Below are positions 63,996-64,000 of a stretch of 64,000 nt of DNA, piece after piece. A program made the translations under genes and the position numbers. The stretch is taken from contig NC_083639.1 of NCBI RefSeq assembly GCF_963576545.1, positions 17,737,118 through 17,801,117 of the forward strand. Reading direction: 5' to 3'. The stretch is from Limanda limanda. Lineage: Eukaryota; Chordata; Actinopteri; Pleuronectiformes; Pleuronectidae. The notes beneath the pieces are model-generated. The model ran no database searches. It was given only the letters and a program-made list of their open reading frames with translations, and had not been told where the DNA came from. Numbering within the stretch: the stretch's first letter is position 1; each line of letters opens with the position of its first letter.

Positions 63996-64000
63996 TTAAG

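Overview
This is vertebrate nuclear DNA, almost certainly from a ray-finned (teleost) fish. Genes are split into many short exons with GT-AG introns. The proteins match vertebrate families at high identity. The non-coding DNA carries short interspersed elements, MITEs and long CA/GT microsatellites of the kind common in fish. There is no bacterial, phage or plasmid signal.

Layout: (1) 102-9353, + strand, phf20: the window opens inside the first Tudor domain and holds 15 exons through the stop codon, then a 3' UTR to about 10.6 kb. (2) 10.7-12.8 kb, a transposon-rich gap with a SINE flanked by 13-bp target duplications, a SINE nested in a TTAA-type MITE, and a second MITE family. (3) About 12.8-44.05 kb, + strand, ndrg3: a CpG-rich promoter and non-coding exon 1 near 13 kb, a 13-kb first intron, coding exons from 26.1 to 43.2 kb, and a probable second promoter with its own start-codon exon at 33.4 kb. 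(4) 45.66-50.0 kb, + strand, sla2: TATA promoter, non-coding first exon, and an SH3-SH2 adaptor of 256 residues. (5) 50.24-61.25 kb, + strand, trpc4ap: a complete 18-exon gene of 774 codons. (6) 62.82-63.96 kb, minus strand, the 3' end of myh7b (the last 172 residues of the myosin rod), convergent with trpc4ap.

The ndrg3-sla2 pair and the convergent trpc4ap-myh7b pair have the same arrangement that I recall for human chromosome 20q11, so this is an old conserved block. The genes do not form one pathway: phf20 is a chromatin reader, ndrg3 an inactive hydrolase-fold signalling protein, sla2 a lymphocyte receptor adaptor, trpc4ap a ubiquitin-ligase substrate receptor and myh7b a striated-muscle myosin.

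The points most worth a second look are the alternative ndrg3 first coding exon; a 629-bp hAT-type MITE in phf20 with perfect 8-bp target duplications that appears to carry a captured coding exon; two identical 155-bp blocks 1.6 kb apart in ndrg3 intron 1; a diverged duplicated block on either side of the sla2 promoter; a perfect 25-bp-arm hairpin between trpc4ap and myh7b; and loss of the usual SH3 tryptophan in sla2. Exon borders were read by eye from splice consensus, reading phase and recalled human proteins. No alignment or database search was run.
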